Virus record (IMG/VR): IMGVR_UViG_3300045790_000556
Span: 1 to 20,239 of that record
DNA: 20,239 nucleotides
Reading direction: 5' to 3' (one strand)
DNA from: a virus
Shown: in pieces, positions 12,164 to 20,239 of the stretch
Layout of the letters: every line of letters starts with the position of its first letter
Numbering within the stretch: the stretch's first letter is position 1
Program-made: the position numbers and the translations under genes
The notes under the pieces: generated by a model
Database searches by the model: none
What the model was told of the DNA's origin: nothing
What the model saw: only the letters and a program-made list of their open reading frames with translations

Positions 12164-15100
12164 TTAGTTTCCTATTAATTCTTTAAAGGCCTCGGGCCGC
12201 TCGCCTCGTCTTGCATCCCGCCCGGCTTTCCTGGTTTTATTAACTTCAATAACAAGCTGTTTTAACGGCTCTGGTGCATCAGAAGATCGCCCTTCTTGCA
12301 TCATTTCGCGTTCCGCAGCATCTCTGTATCGTTTAAAAATTTTAGATAAAACTTTAACTGCCGGGCCATCTTTATGATCTCGAGTGCCCACTGAAAGTCT
12401 TCGATAACTAGGACGATCTATTATTATTTCTAATTGCTGTCTTAGTGTATTTCCACCTAATTTAACCGTACTAATCTTGTCTAAGTAAGTGTCATAGACA
12501 GATGTACCGTCTTCCATAATGACCTGTGAAAAATCTGTAGTGGTCCCCATTGTTTTAGATGGGGGAAGACTAAAGGTTTTTCCAGTAAACCTTGCGATAG
12601 CTGCAAGCTCTTCCAGTACCATGTCTTTTTTGGGGTCTCTTGTAGACGCTGTAAACGGATGGGCTTTTGAAGTCATCCGGAGCAAGGGTTCTCCTAAAGC
12701 GTTCCTTTTAACTGGAGCGCTCTGTCCTCCAATTTCTGCGTTCCAAGCAGAACGGAGGCCATCAAGCATACTTCTTGTTTCACGCATGTAAGGGTCATCA
12801 TTTAATTGATTGATGATGTTAGGGCTGAAACTTTTAACAACACCGGAAGCCACTCGGCCCATTGATCTCTCAGGGCTGATAATTGCACTCATAAAATCAC
12901 TTAGTCCGCGCATGTAAGTTTTGTTAATTGTGTTCTCACTAATTGCAGTGACTAAACCTAAAACCAAATCTCCTACCCTAGTTTCTTCTCCTTGTTTACC
13001 TTCTAGTAAGGCTTCTTTTTGTAATTCAAATAAATCTGCGGCAATCCCCAGGAAGTTAGAAAGCGGCTCATACCGCTGGTACGGGATGTAATTTATTGTA
13101 CCGTCATCTTTCTCTATTCTAATACTGTAAGGACGCCACCCTGTAGCTTGTAATTGTTTTTTTACTTTTGGATCAGATGGTCCTGACCCAGTAATAATTC
13201 CTTGGTAGGCAAGAAACCCCGCAACACCTGTAACAGCGTATCCCGTCATTAGCTTGCCGCGCGCTTGTGCTTTGAGAGAAGGGTCATCACCCATTAAATC
13301 TCTTTTTAGCTTTGTTTGTTTTTGAAACAGATGCACTCCTGGCGCGCGGCGGTATGTCGCCAACAGAAGATTTGTAGGGGTCCTGATAAACGGAAGAATA
13401 AATCTTATTTGTGGGTATTTGATTGCCGCCGTCTGTAGATATGCAAACGCACCGTCAAGCTCTGTCGTGAACGTGGCTTCTCTTGCAACATCCAGTGCTG
13501 CCTTGGAATGTTTATTGAGGGCGGCTCCTGGTTTAGTAGTAGCAACAGCAGCACCTGTTTCAAGATCAAAAGCTTGTTTTGCTTGGACATGCATCCAATC
13601 TTTAAGCCCTTCTTTTGTGAGCTTACCGTCTGCTATTTGTTTTTGACCTTCTACCCATAAATCAGCATGTAGTTTTCCCCTGTATGTCGCTTGCTTAAAG
13701 AATTCATCGGAAAACAACAGAAGCCTCGACGGCAGTGTAGTAGTTAAGTTTGCCCAGTTTTTCCCTTTAGTAGCTGTGCGTTTAAACTCAGCCAATGTTT
13801 CAAAAGATACTTTTTCACCTCCAAAAATACCTGTCATATGCTCGTTTTGTTCAAGTTTTCCAAGCTGATCTAAAACAGTTGTATCTTCTTTAAGAGCTTT
13901 AAATGCCATCTCTATCGCACTGAGCATCGATCCATAAGTGGCTCCTAGCTGCCTAATCCCGCGCATTGCTTCTACTCGGTCTCCCGCCACAACCCCACCA
14001 ACTGCTTGTTCAATTGGCAACAAGTTTAAATTCATAAAGTTAGAGACGGTGTTGATTACCTGTGTGTTAGGGCCTGATAGCATGAAGTTAATGCGTAGAC
14101 TGTTGAGACGGTCCCAGCGAGAACTTAAAGTAGTTGCGCTTGGGATATTCTTGTGTCCACCTTGTTCAGCAGCTTCCCTAACGTCACGCATGTACGACAA
14201 TAGTGCAGATCGTGACCTGCCTGTTTTGGCAATTAACGCATTGTTTAACATGGTGTTTTCTTTATAAACCATTTTCTGTGCGTTCAATGCTCTCGCTACA
14301 GCTTTAACTTGTCCTCTATAAATACCTTCAAGGTTTCCAAATAGCTCAGTCATGCCAGCAACATCTAGTTCAAATTCGTCTCCGCTATCCCATCCAAGTT
14401 CTTTTAATTGGTCGTCAGTGATGCCATTTTCAGCGCGGCGCACATATATCTTAGAAATTTCTGCAAGGTGCTTGGCCATTGTATCTACAAACTGGCCTTT
14501 TGAGCCTAAGTCAGCAGCGAGTTTTGTAAAGTCATTCGGAGATAGCTGAGAAAACCTGTCCAATAATTCTTTTGGGTTGTGCTTGTATATTTTTGCCAAC
14601 GTAACCGCGTAGCCGTTTACTTCCTGCCTTACTGCATCGTGGCTTTTAACAGCACCTCCCGCCATTCTGTCGTACTGGCTTTGAAACGCTTCTCCAACAG
14701 TTATTAAAACATCTTGGATATCATCATTACCGTTCACCTTTCTCAGACTGCGTGAAAATTCAGCCGCTGCTTTAGCTCTTCCTTCACCAAACGTTCCAGC
14801 TGTTGATGACTGAGATGCTGCCGGAACATAGTCTTCTCCTGTCAGGTTCATTCGGATGCCTGAACCTTCAAGAACTTGTTTTACTAAGTTTTGGGTAGCT
14901 GCGAAATACGGGCTTTTAGGGTTTCTCAAACTTTCAGTATAATCTCGCATGTCTTTATTTTCATTGAGATTGCGAGTGTGTTTTTCAGCTGAAGTTTCGG
15001 GAATAAGCTCTCCTTGTCCGTCTGCATCACTTCTATAAGTAATCTCTTCTAGATTAGGATTGTCAGGGATTTCATTTACAGGAGCAGGAGTTGCATCATA

Positions 15101-16090
15101 AGCTTCTTGCTGTCGCGCTACTGATGCGGCGTTTTCTCCTTCCGCTCCTTTTACTAACGATGCTTCAGCTTCAGTTGCGAGCTTGTTAGCGTCTTCTGTA
15201 TTACCCTTCATTAGGTGGCTTTTAGCCCTGAATGCTAAGACGACGCCTTCAATCACCCCGCCTAAAACAACTCCTTCTATAGATGTTTTTAATCTGTTGA
15301 TCATGTCAGAGTCATCAGGGTTAGTCATAAGACCTTCTGTAATGACGTTTTCTACACCCATGCTGTGGAGCCAGTTAGATAAGTTCCCGTCTGATCCTTC
15401 AAACGCTGTGAAGTCAGCGATGGCACCACGCACCATGCCTTCTCTAATTTTTTGCCCAGAAGATATCCCGCGCATTTTTTTACGCGCTAGTCTGTCTGCA
15501 ACTTCTTGAGACATTCCTCGTTGTTTTGCAGCGCGGGTAGTTGCGTTTTTAATGACACTTGAAGCTTTAGCAAATTTACCGGGGCCAACAAAGCCGACTA
15601 TAAACTGGGTAACTCCTGATACACCATTACCTACAAGGGTGTCTGGCTTCCCTACAAAATCGCTTGCTTGATTCCCAAACCCCCAATCTACCCCTTTTTC
15701 AATAGATTTAGTAACTTCATCGCCTGTCCACACAGTAGGATCAAAATTACCTTTTTCATCTAATAAAGTAACGTTACCAATGTTTTCAGACAGCCACTGT
15801 GCCGGAGTGTCCGCAAGACTCATTATAGCTTCACCAGCTTTTGCTACTCCATGGAACACGCCTTGTATTGTGTCCCCCGTGTCATACCATGCCCCGCCGT
15901 CATCTTCCGGTTCTACAGGCACTACAGGCGGTGCAACAGTGGGGGAAGATTGTCCGTAATGTTCCAGCGCCAGTTGGGCCGACCCTTGCCCATAGCTCTC
16001 CTCAAATGCACCTTTATATAATTCGGGGTTTTGTCTAAGTAGGTTTATGCTATCTTCCATTTCTATTTTTTGATCAATGGAATCTGCCAC
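12164..16090 (-). CDS. Internal virion protein D, gp16-like ejection protein (1308 aa)
   Basis: At 1308 residues it matches the size of T7 gp16 (1318) and sits between gp15- and gp17-like genes. It would be an internal core protein, ejected with the DNA to make a channel through the envelope. Landmarks are FMLSGPNTQVINTVSNF (about 667-683), RFILPFIRTPTNLLLATY (about 893-910), and a hydrophobic stretch GYAVTGVAGFLAYQGIIT (about 950-967) that could be membrane-active. WRPYSIRI and NYIPYQRYEPLSNFLGIAAD follow. These are recurring signatures of marine T7-like ejection proteins. I do not see the lytic transglycosylase domain that T7 gp16 carries at its N terminus. The start is GTG, overlapping the upstream stop (TAGTG) with AGGAG 7 bases before. 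Confidence 0.9.
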   Translation of the reverse strand: MADSIDQKIEMEDSINLLRQNPELYKGAFEESYGQGSAQLALEHYGQSSPTVAPPVVPVEPEDDGGAWYDTGDTIQGVFHGVAKAGEAIMSLADTPAQWLSENIGNVTLLDEKGNFDPTVWTGDEVTKSIEKGVDWGFGNQASDFVGKPDTLVGNGVSGVTQFIVGFVGPGKFAKASSVIKNATTRAAKQRGMSQEVADRLARKKMRGISSGQKIREGMVRGAIADFTAFEGSDGNLSNWLHSMGVENVITEGLMTNPDDSDMINRLKTSIEGVVLGGVIEGVVLAFRAKSHLMKGNTEDANKLATEAEASLVKGAEGENAASVARQQEAYDATPAPVNEIPDNPNLEEITYRSDADGQGELIPETSAEKHTRNLNENKDMRDYTESLRNPKSPYFAATQNLVKQVLEGSGIRMNLTGEDYVPAASQSSTAGTFGEGRAKAAAEFSRSLRKVNGNDDIQDVLITVGEAFQSQYDRMAGGAVKSHDAVRQEVNGYAVTLAKIYKHNPKELLDRFSQLSPNDFTKLAADLGSKGQFVDTMAKHLAEISKIYVRRAENGITDDQLKELGWDSGDEFELDVAGMTELFGNLEGIYRGQVKAVARALNAQKMVYKENTMLNNALIAKTGRSRSALLSYMRDVREAAEQGGHKNIPSATTLSSRWDRLNSLRINFMLSGPNTQVINTVSNFMNLNLLPIEQAVGGVVAGDRVEAMRGIRQLGATYGSMLSAIEMAFKALKEDTTVLDQLGKLEQNEHMTGIFGGEKVSFETLAEFKRTATKGKNWANLTTTLPSRLLLFSDEFFKQATYRGKLHADLWVEGQKQIADGKLTKEGLKDWMHVQAKQAFDLETGAAVATTKPGAALNKHSKAALDVAREATFTTELDGAFAYLQTAAIKYPQIRFILPFIRTPTNLLLATYRRAPGVHLFQKQTKLKRDLMGDDPSLKAQARGKLMTGYAVTGVAGFLAYQGIITGSGPSDPKVKKQLQATGWRPYSIRIEKDDGTINYIPYQRYEPLSNFLGIAADLFELQKEALLEGKQGEETRVGDLVLGLVTAISENTINKTYMRGLSDFMSAIISPERSMGRVASGVVKSFSPNIINQLNDDPYMRETRSMLDGLRSAWNAEIGGQSAPVKRNALGEPLLRMTSKAHPFTASTRDPKKDMVLEELAAIARFTGKTFSLPPSKTMGTTTDFSQVIMEDGTSVYDTYLDKISTVKLGGNTLRQQLEIIIDRPSYRRLSVGTRDHKDGPAVKVLSKIFKRYRDAAEREMMQEGRSSDAPEPLKQLVIEVNKTRKAGRDARRGERPEAFKELIGN

Positions 16091-18534
16091 TACAGATCTC
16101 CTGGTTTTGTTAAGCTAGAAACAGTCTCAAACAGTTTATCAAAATAAGCGGGCCGCCCAATTATGGGAACACTTAAATCAAAGAATCTGTCAAAAAGTTG
16201 TTTCATTTGTTCTTCGTCTACTTCAATATTAGACTTTTTAGTTCCCGTTTTTCTCCGACGATTGTGATTTTGTTTGTATGTGTTTTCTGATTTAAATAGT
16301 CCTTTATTTCTAATCCTGCCTAAGAATTCCATAAATGCAGACATCTGATCTTCTGATATAGATGGGACACCTAACTCAGTTGATAATTCTCTAAGAGAAG
16401 GGTCTATTTCATCTAGTAAACTTTCCACATCTGTTTTAACATTTAATGGGTTACTGGAGTCTTCAACCTTTTGTAATGGAGGAGATTCCGTCGGTACTTC
16501 GGTACGAGTTTGTGTTACTTTGGGAGGTAAATGTTCTGTTAATTCTTTATAAATCTTTTGCAGCATCGTGTTGTTCATCCCTCCCTCAATCTTCGCAACT
16601 TGTTCCTCGAGCCAAGTTTCTGCCTGTTCCCGATTTTCAAACTTTACTGTTTTTGGGACTTTATCTTCCTTAGGTTCTTCAACTACGCCATTAACAACTA
16701 ACAGTTCGTATATTTCTGCTTTAGAACTTCCTCCATACTCTGCTATTCCCTTTTTCCAGTCGGTGTTATCTTTGTGATTCGGCCCTTTTGCAACCAGGCG
16801 AACGGAGGCATCAGTCTCCACAACACTCATAAGCGCGTTTTTATTAATTGCTTTATTAAGGGCATCCATACTTCTGGGGTCCCTTGGAGAATACTCGACC
16901 GTATCGTATGTGAATGTACCATCGTCCGGTCTGCCTTCCGACATGCGGGTCTCTCGTATAGCTTGTAACTGCCTTTGACGTGATGACCTAAAAACCCTAC
17001 TTGCGTGTGTTCTGTCGCCGAATTCAGTGTGCCCCAAAATCGCAGCAGTTTGTTTTATGGATTCTGTGTAAACATTCATTTTAGCCTCTATCGAGTTTCC
17101 TTTTAAAGTGCTCGATACTTGGGTCCAAACTGATGAATAAGTGACACCAGCGAACGCGGCGCTGTTCAGTTTTTCGAAAATCCTATCGCGGAGTTGACTT
17201 TCGTTTGTTATTTTTCCGTCTTCTGTCTCTTGAGCAAGGACCATTATTAGACTAGTTGTGCGATTATTTTTTTGAAGTGGTGTTATAGGCGTACCATCTT
17301 GAGCCAATTTATCTTCGGCCTGTAGTGCTGTTCTTATATTATTTTGCTCGGAATTCACCATCCTAAGAAATGCAGCTTGGTCATAATCTGCGCCGGTAAG
17401 GTTGTTATCTTTTTCCCACTTCTCTGTGAAGGCTTTCAGCTGTCTTCGGTTCATAATATATGGCTGCCCATCCTTGCTGAGTTCAGCTCTTGCAGTAAAC
17501 CAGTCGGATTGGATGGTTCTGTCGTTTTTGGCTCTTGTGATATTGCCAACCGTATATTCGTCTTTTATATCTTGGATTTGGTCATCTTGTAGGCGACGTA
17601 TAGCCGCATCGACCTGGCCATCTTCAGACAATGACAGCCCGCTTGCGATTTTGACAATCCGCCCATCTTTATTTTCATGGCGAGGAAGTTTTTTATTGTC
17701 ACTTAATGCTAAAAACTCCGTTAATACACTAATGCCTTGTGCGCCGCCTTTCCCCTCAGCATACGCTAACATATCCTTAACAAACTCTGCTCGCGAAGAA
17801 CCCGCAGTTTGTCCTGATACGCGAAACATTGTTTGTCTAATATTCCAAGCTGTACTAACAGCTTGTTCTGTAGTTAGGTTTTCGTCGTTAAGTATATTAA
17901 CAGTTTGTTCGCTGATATTTGCTTTGTGACTTTCTTGTTGGTACTTCTTTCGATACGCAGCATGGCTAGTAGTAAGGTTAGCAGATGCTTGCTGTATAAT
18001 AGGGGTTGCTCCCGCAATGTAATGTGGGTTTGTTCCTAACGCATTAAGATAAGTTTGCGTTTCTCCAGCCATCCATTCAGGAAAGCTTCCGATTTCATTT
18101 TTATTCTCTTCGTACTTAGCAATTGTATCTGCTCGCCAACGGGTGGCATGATTATATCCCAGTACTTCATTATACGAGGCTTGCCATATGTCGCTTTTAT
18201 CAGGGTGTATAGCTTCTGCACTTACAGTATCCAGCACCTGCCCGGCGTCTATCTTCTGGAGAAGAGCCGCTCGTGTGGCCGTAGCTTTATCTGTTTTATC
18301 TTGTTTGTCTTGCCAGATTTTCTCTTCAATTTTAACTTCCGCAGAAGCAACTCCTAGAGTTTGTTTAAGGTCTTTCAGCCCTTGACCGTCATTATACACC
18401 TCGGCGGAATATTGCGGCTTCACTTGTACAAACGTATCCACAGGTGTCCTGAGGTTACGCATTCCTCGTACTTCAGGGACATCTATTTCACGTCGGATAC
18501 GTTGTCGGTCCCGCGAAATTTGTCTAGTAGCCAT
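16090..18534 (-). CDS. Internal virion protein C, gp15-like (814 aa)
   Basis: A long, largely helical, charged protein with no membrane helix, between gp14- and gp16-like genes. Its size is close to T7 gp15 (747). Residues about 10-60 (RIRREIDVPEVRGMRNLRTP, then FVQVKPQYSAEVYNDGQGL) and NPHYIAGATPIIQQASANL (about 180-200) fit ejection-core proteins of this group. The last about 100 residues form a basic, lysine-rich linker and tail (KQNHNRRRKTGTKKSN). It would polymerise in the periplasm as part of the ejection tunnel. I start it at ATG 18534, 10 bases after AGGAG and overlapping the gp14-like stop as TAATG. A TTG six bases upstream is too close to the ribosome site. Confidence 0.87.
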   Translation of the reverse strand: MATRQISRDRQRIRREIDVPEVRGMRNLRTPVDTFVQVKPQYSAEVYNDGQGLKDLKQTLGVASAEVKIEEKIWQDKQDKTDKATATRAALLQKIDAGQVLDTVSAEAIHPDKSDIWQASYNEVLGYNHATRWRADTIAKYEENKNEIGSFPEWMAGETQTYLNALGTNPHYIAGATPIIQQASANLTTSHAAYRKKYQQESHKANISEQTVNILNDENLTTEQAVSTAWNIRQTMFRVSGQTAGSSRAEFVKDMLAYAEGKGGAQGISVLTEFLALSDNKKLPRHENKDGRIVKIASGLSLSEDGQVDAAIRRLQDDQIQDIKDEYTVGNITRAKNDRTIQSDWFTARAELSKDGQPYIMNRRQLKAFTEKWEKDNNLTGADYDQAAFLRMVNSEQNNIRTALQAEDKLAQDGTPITPLQKNNRTTSLIMVLAQETEDGKITNESQLRDRIFEKLNSAAFAGVTYSSVWTQVSSTLKGNSIEAKMNVYTESIKQTAAILGHTEFGDRTHASRVFRSSRQRQLQAIRETRMSEGRPDDGTFTYDTVEYSPRDPRSMDALNKAINKNALMSVVETDASVRLVAKGPNHKDNTDWKKGIAEYGGSSKAEIYELLVVNGVVEEPKEDKVPKTVKFENREQAETWLEEQVAKIEGGMNNTMLQKIYKELTEHLPPKVTQTRTEVPTESPPLQKVEDSSNPLNVKTDVESLLDEIDPSLRELSTELGVPSISEDQMSAFMEFLGRIRNKGLFKSENTYKQNHNRRRKTGTKKSNIEVDEEQMKQLFDRFFDLSVPIIGRPAYFDKLFETVSSLTKPGDL

Positions 18535-19151
18535 TACCAAGGTACTCCTGTGTGGCCACTTGAATTCCTGTTGTAAGCAGCCGTCTTGGCAGATGTGGGT
18601 GACTTGAACAAGCCCTTCTTATCCCCATAAGAAACTCCCGCTCCTGCAATTTCTAACATCGGACCCAACGGGCTTGGACCTGAGTGATATGGCATGAGCC
18701 TGTTTTCTTCTATTCTAGATGCTTCTTTTGCTTTAATACCTCGTTTATCCGATTCTAATTGATTACCAACTTGTGCCATTTCTTCTAAGGCGTTCTGCTC
18801 ACTTCTGGCTCCAGCAGCATTAAGTTCGTCATACGCTTCAACAACAGAGCCAGCGAGGTTTAGCCCTGCGCCAGATGCCGACACTAACAATTCAGCGGCT
18901 GTCCCTCTGCTGGACAATTCATTTTCGTAAGCATCTTCAAGTATTCTCTGATTTTCCATACGGGCTCTATCTTCAAGTCCATCGCGCTCTTCGTTTGCGG
19001 AAACTCTCGCCCGCATATCCGATTCCATCTTAGCAGAATTTTCTGCACTTATAGCGGCGTTCTTGGCCTTTGATTCTTGAGAGGAAGCCGCAAACCCCGC
19101 GCCAGCTGTTACTATCGCGAGTGCTAAACCGATTGACGCGGGATCACACAT
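18534..19151 (-). CDS. Internal virion protein B, gp14-like (205 aa)
   Basis: It matches T7 gp14 (196 residues) in size and layout. There is a hydrophobic alanine/glycine-rich N-terminal helix (IGLALAIVTAGAGFAASSQ, about 7-25), then a long charged helix (AAISAENSAKMESDMRARVS... and RMENQRILEDAYENELSSRG), and a second weakly hydrophobic segment (AELLVSASGAGLNLAGSVVE, about 85-104). A further helix with EEMAQVGNQLESDKRGIKAK follows. This protein inserts in the outer membrane during ejection in T7. The C-terminal glycine/serine-rich 30 residues are probably flexible. The start abuts the stop of the gp13-like gene directly (TAAATG). Confidence 0.85.
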   Translation of the reverse strand: MCDPASIGLALAIVTAGAGFAASSQESKAKNAAISAENSAKMESDMRARVSANEERDGLEDRARMENQRILEDAYENELSSRGTAAELLVSASGAGLNLAGSVVEAYDELNAAGARSEQNALEEMAQVGNQLESDKRGIKAKEASRIEENRLMPYHSGPSPLGPMLEIAGAGVSYGDKKGLFKSPTSAKTAAYNRNSSGHTGVPW

Positions 19152-19661
19152 TTATTTTCCTAACTTTGCAAACTCATAGAAATCTTTTTTAAAAGGACCG
19201 TAAGGACACCTGCGTATAAATACAAATCCCAACCATTTTAGCCACTTGTGGTGTACATGGTTTCTGACATCTGTATAGTTCCATAGAAGTTTGTGTTTTA
19301 TATGGAGTTCTTTGACATATTGTTTGTTGAGGCGCAGGAATGGTATTGTAAATTGCTCTAACACATGTGTCCCGACCATCCACACTGATCCGTTTGGAGA
19401 AGTCCCAAATATCATAAAAGGTTTATTATTTTTAGTAGCTACCTTTAAATAATCAGCCGACATTGCCCCTGCGAAAACAGATGTAAACGCATCGTTTCCA
19501 GAGGCTGCGTATAGTTCGTTAATATCAGATTTTCTGAGGTTGTTAGAGAGATACGATATATCGTTGATTTCACAGCCTCGTATTTTATACTCTTCTTGTT
19601 TTTGGGGTATACATTGCTTCCCATTCTGTTGACGAGAATGCGGAGTTAAATGGGGTGTCAT
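19152..19661 (-). CDS. gp13-like internal virion protein (acetyltransferase-like fold)
   Basis: The C-terminal half contains SVWMVGTHVLEQ, a helix with LNKQYVKELHI, then LLWNYTDVRNHVHHKWLKWL and GFVFIRRCPYGPF. This aligns in order with T7 gp13, which has LWNYVWVGNTSHIRFLKTIG near its end. The fold resembles GNAT acetyltransferases, and T7 gp13 is needed for virion assembly. T7 gp13 starts at about MTIRPTKSTDF, which corresponds here to IRGCEINDISY at codon 27. The extent given uses the only ATG (19661), which lies 77 bases inside gp12. The first 26 residues look like an out-of-frame gp12 reading. An ATA at 19583 just after the gp12 stop, preceded by AGAAGAG, is a credible true start. The identity is fairly certain, the start uncertain. 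Confidence 0.8.
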   Translation of the reverse strand: MTPHLTPHSRQQNGKQCIPQKQEEYKIRGCEINDISYLSNNLRKSDINELYAASGNDAFTSVFAGAMSADYLKVATKNNKPFMIFGTSPNGSVWMVGTHVLEQFTIPFLRLNKQYVKELHIKHKLLWNYTDVRNHVHHKWLKWLGFVFIRRCPYGPFKKDFYEFAKLGK

Positions 19662-20239
19662 TTTTAATTGATACTTCTACTTCGTCATTTTTACTAAATA
19701 CGGGAAATCTAAATTCACCAGTGTCATATCCTGTTTGGCCAATTATGTTCCCACTCGCGCCCAGAACTCGCCCAGTGAATGCGTAAGTCTTTGTGGGTTT
19801 GTTAGTAGGGGTCACTTCGACTTCAAACTGAGACGTATTTAAATATAAAAGAGACATATACCTAAGTTGCAGTCTTCCATCTTGAATAGGGACCTGTGAT
19901 CCTCTTTCTCCTTCCCGCAGGAATTGGGTGCTATACTGGTATTCGAATGTGTAAGGCAGACCAATATGGAAAGACTTGGCTGTAAAATCTCCTTCAACTA
20001 CTATTTGTGTTGTAGTTTGCGAGATTATCGGAGGTATTGTGCCGTCACTTTCTACAATTTGCCACGTTGCCGTTTCAATATAAGGGACGGTTATGGTTGT
20101 CCTATTTGTTGCGCTGTCAAAGCTTTCAGTACACTCCGCTTGCGTAACCCGCCGGTCTAATAGGACATCGTTTGGTGTTCCATCAACGCCTTCCCCTTCA
20201 GAAAGCGTCAGCTTATCAATGTGAACTCCTGAATTAGAC
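19585..20239 (-). CDS. Tail tubular protein B, gp12-like, C-terminal part (cut by right edge)
   Basis: The frame is open from the right edge with no stop for about 217 codons, so the N-terminal two thirds or more lies outside. The visible part has DRRVTQAECTESFDSATNRT, VTVPYIETATWQIVESDG, SFHIGLPYTFEYQYSTQFLR, then IQDGRLQLRYMSLLYLNTSQ and finally SAFSSTEWEAMYTPKTRRV. The RLQLR region and the WExxYxxxxRRV ending are the standard close of T7-like gp12, the nozzle of the short tail tube through which DNA passes. A smaller frame starting at the internal Met (19857) is only the end of this gene. Its last bases overlap the gp13-like frame. Confidence 0.93.
   Translation of the reverse strand, partial: SNSGVHIDKLTLSEGEGVDGTPNDVLLDRRVTQAECTESFDSATNRTTITVPYIETATWQIVESDGTIPPIISQTTTQIVVEGDFTAKSFHIGLPYTFEYQYSTQFLREGERGSQVPIQDGRLQLRYMSLLYLNTSQFEVEVTPTNKPTKTYAFTGRVLGASGNIIGQTGYDTGEFRFPVFSKNDEVEVSIKNDTPFNSAFSSTEWEAMYTPKTRRV

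Noticed and set aside
17402-17929. 175-codon plus-strand frame opposite the gp15-like gene
   Set aside because: Antisense to a well-supported gene; serine/leucine-rich as expected from the mirror of a helical charged protein.
19585-19857. Separate 90-residue gene starting at the internal Met
   Set aside because: The same frame continues open to the right window edge with gp12-type sequence, so it is only the end of gp12.

Overview
The window is part of the genome of a T7-like podovirus (Autographiviridae-type gene order). It reads entirely from the minus strand: every gene I accept runs from the right edge towards the left. The order of the right three quarters is diagnostic: tail tubular protein B (gp12, cut by the right edge), gp13-, gp14-, gp15- and gp16-like internal core proteins, a gp17-type tail-fibre anchor, further fibre/adhesin genes, a holin, small terminase and large terminase. 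Several small proteins, such as the 106-residue protein before the lysis genes, are of a kind I associate with marine phages. An alphaproteobacterial marine host is plausible, but the sequence does not prove it.

Layout in transcription order (right to left). 20239-12164: tube end and ejection proteins, AT-richer. 12162-5926: an unusually long host-recognition block of seven genes. It begins with a short gp17-like anchor and continues with a 550-residue fibre protein, a 103-residue possible chaperone, a 519-residue protein with carbohydrate-binding-like domains, a 150-residue beta protein, a glycine-rich adhesin-like protein and the 106-residue marine protein. Much of this block is visibly GC-richer. 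5923-4742: AT-rich lysis/packaging lead-in with a membrane/coiled-coil protein, an exported-looking small protein, a 3-TM-superfamily holin and a small unknown. 4745-2746: TerS and TerL. 2745-2599: an intergenic region with a striking nested inverted repeat built from CCTTAGG/CCTAAGG motifs. 2598-2293: a small membrane protein. 2292-1918: a gene-free, G-run-rich stretch. 1917-1: short tightly packed genes (66, 65, 95, 77, 256 and 32 residues, and perhaps one cut by the left edge) that look like the phage's early region.

This arrangement means the window probably crosses the joined genome ends. The late right end (TerL) is followed directly by the early left end, as in a concatemer or a circularised assembly. 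The repeats near 2630-2699 sit where T7 carries its CCTAAAG-type repeats beside the terminal repeat.

Almost all genes overlap or abut (TAATG, TGATG, ATGA), which indicates translationally coupled operons. There is no tRNA, rRNA, CRISPR, insertion sequence, integrase, polymerase or recognisable endolysin in the window. The most interesting items are the structured terL-downstream region and genome-end junction, the expanded fibre array, the non-canonical start of the gp13-like gene, the cysteine-rich early protein and a 32-residue membrane micro-protein.
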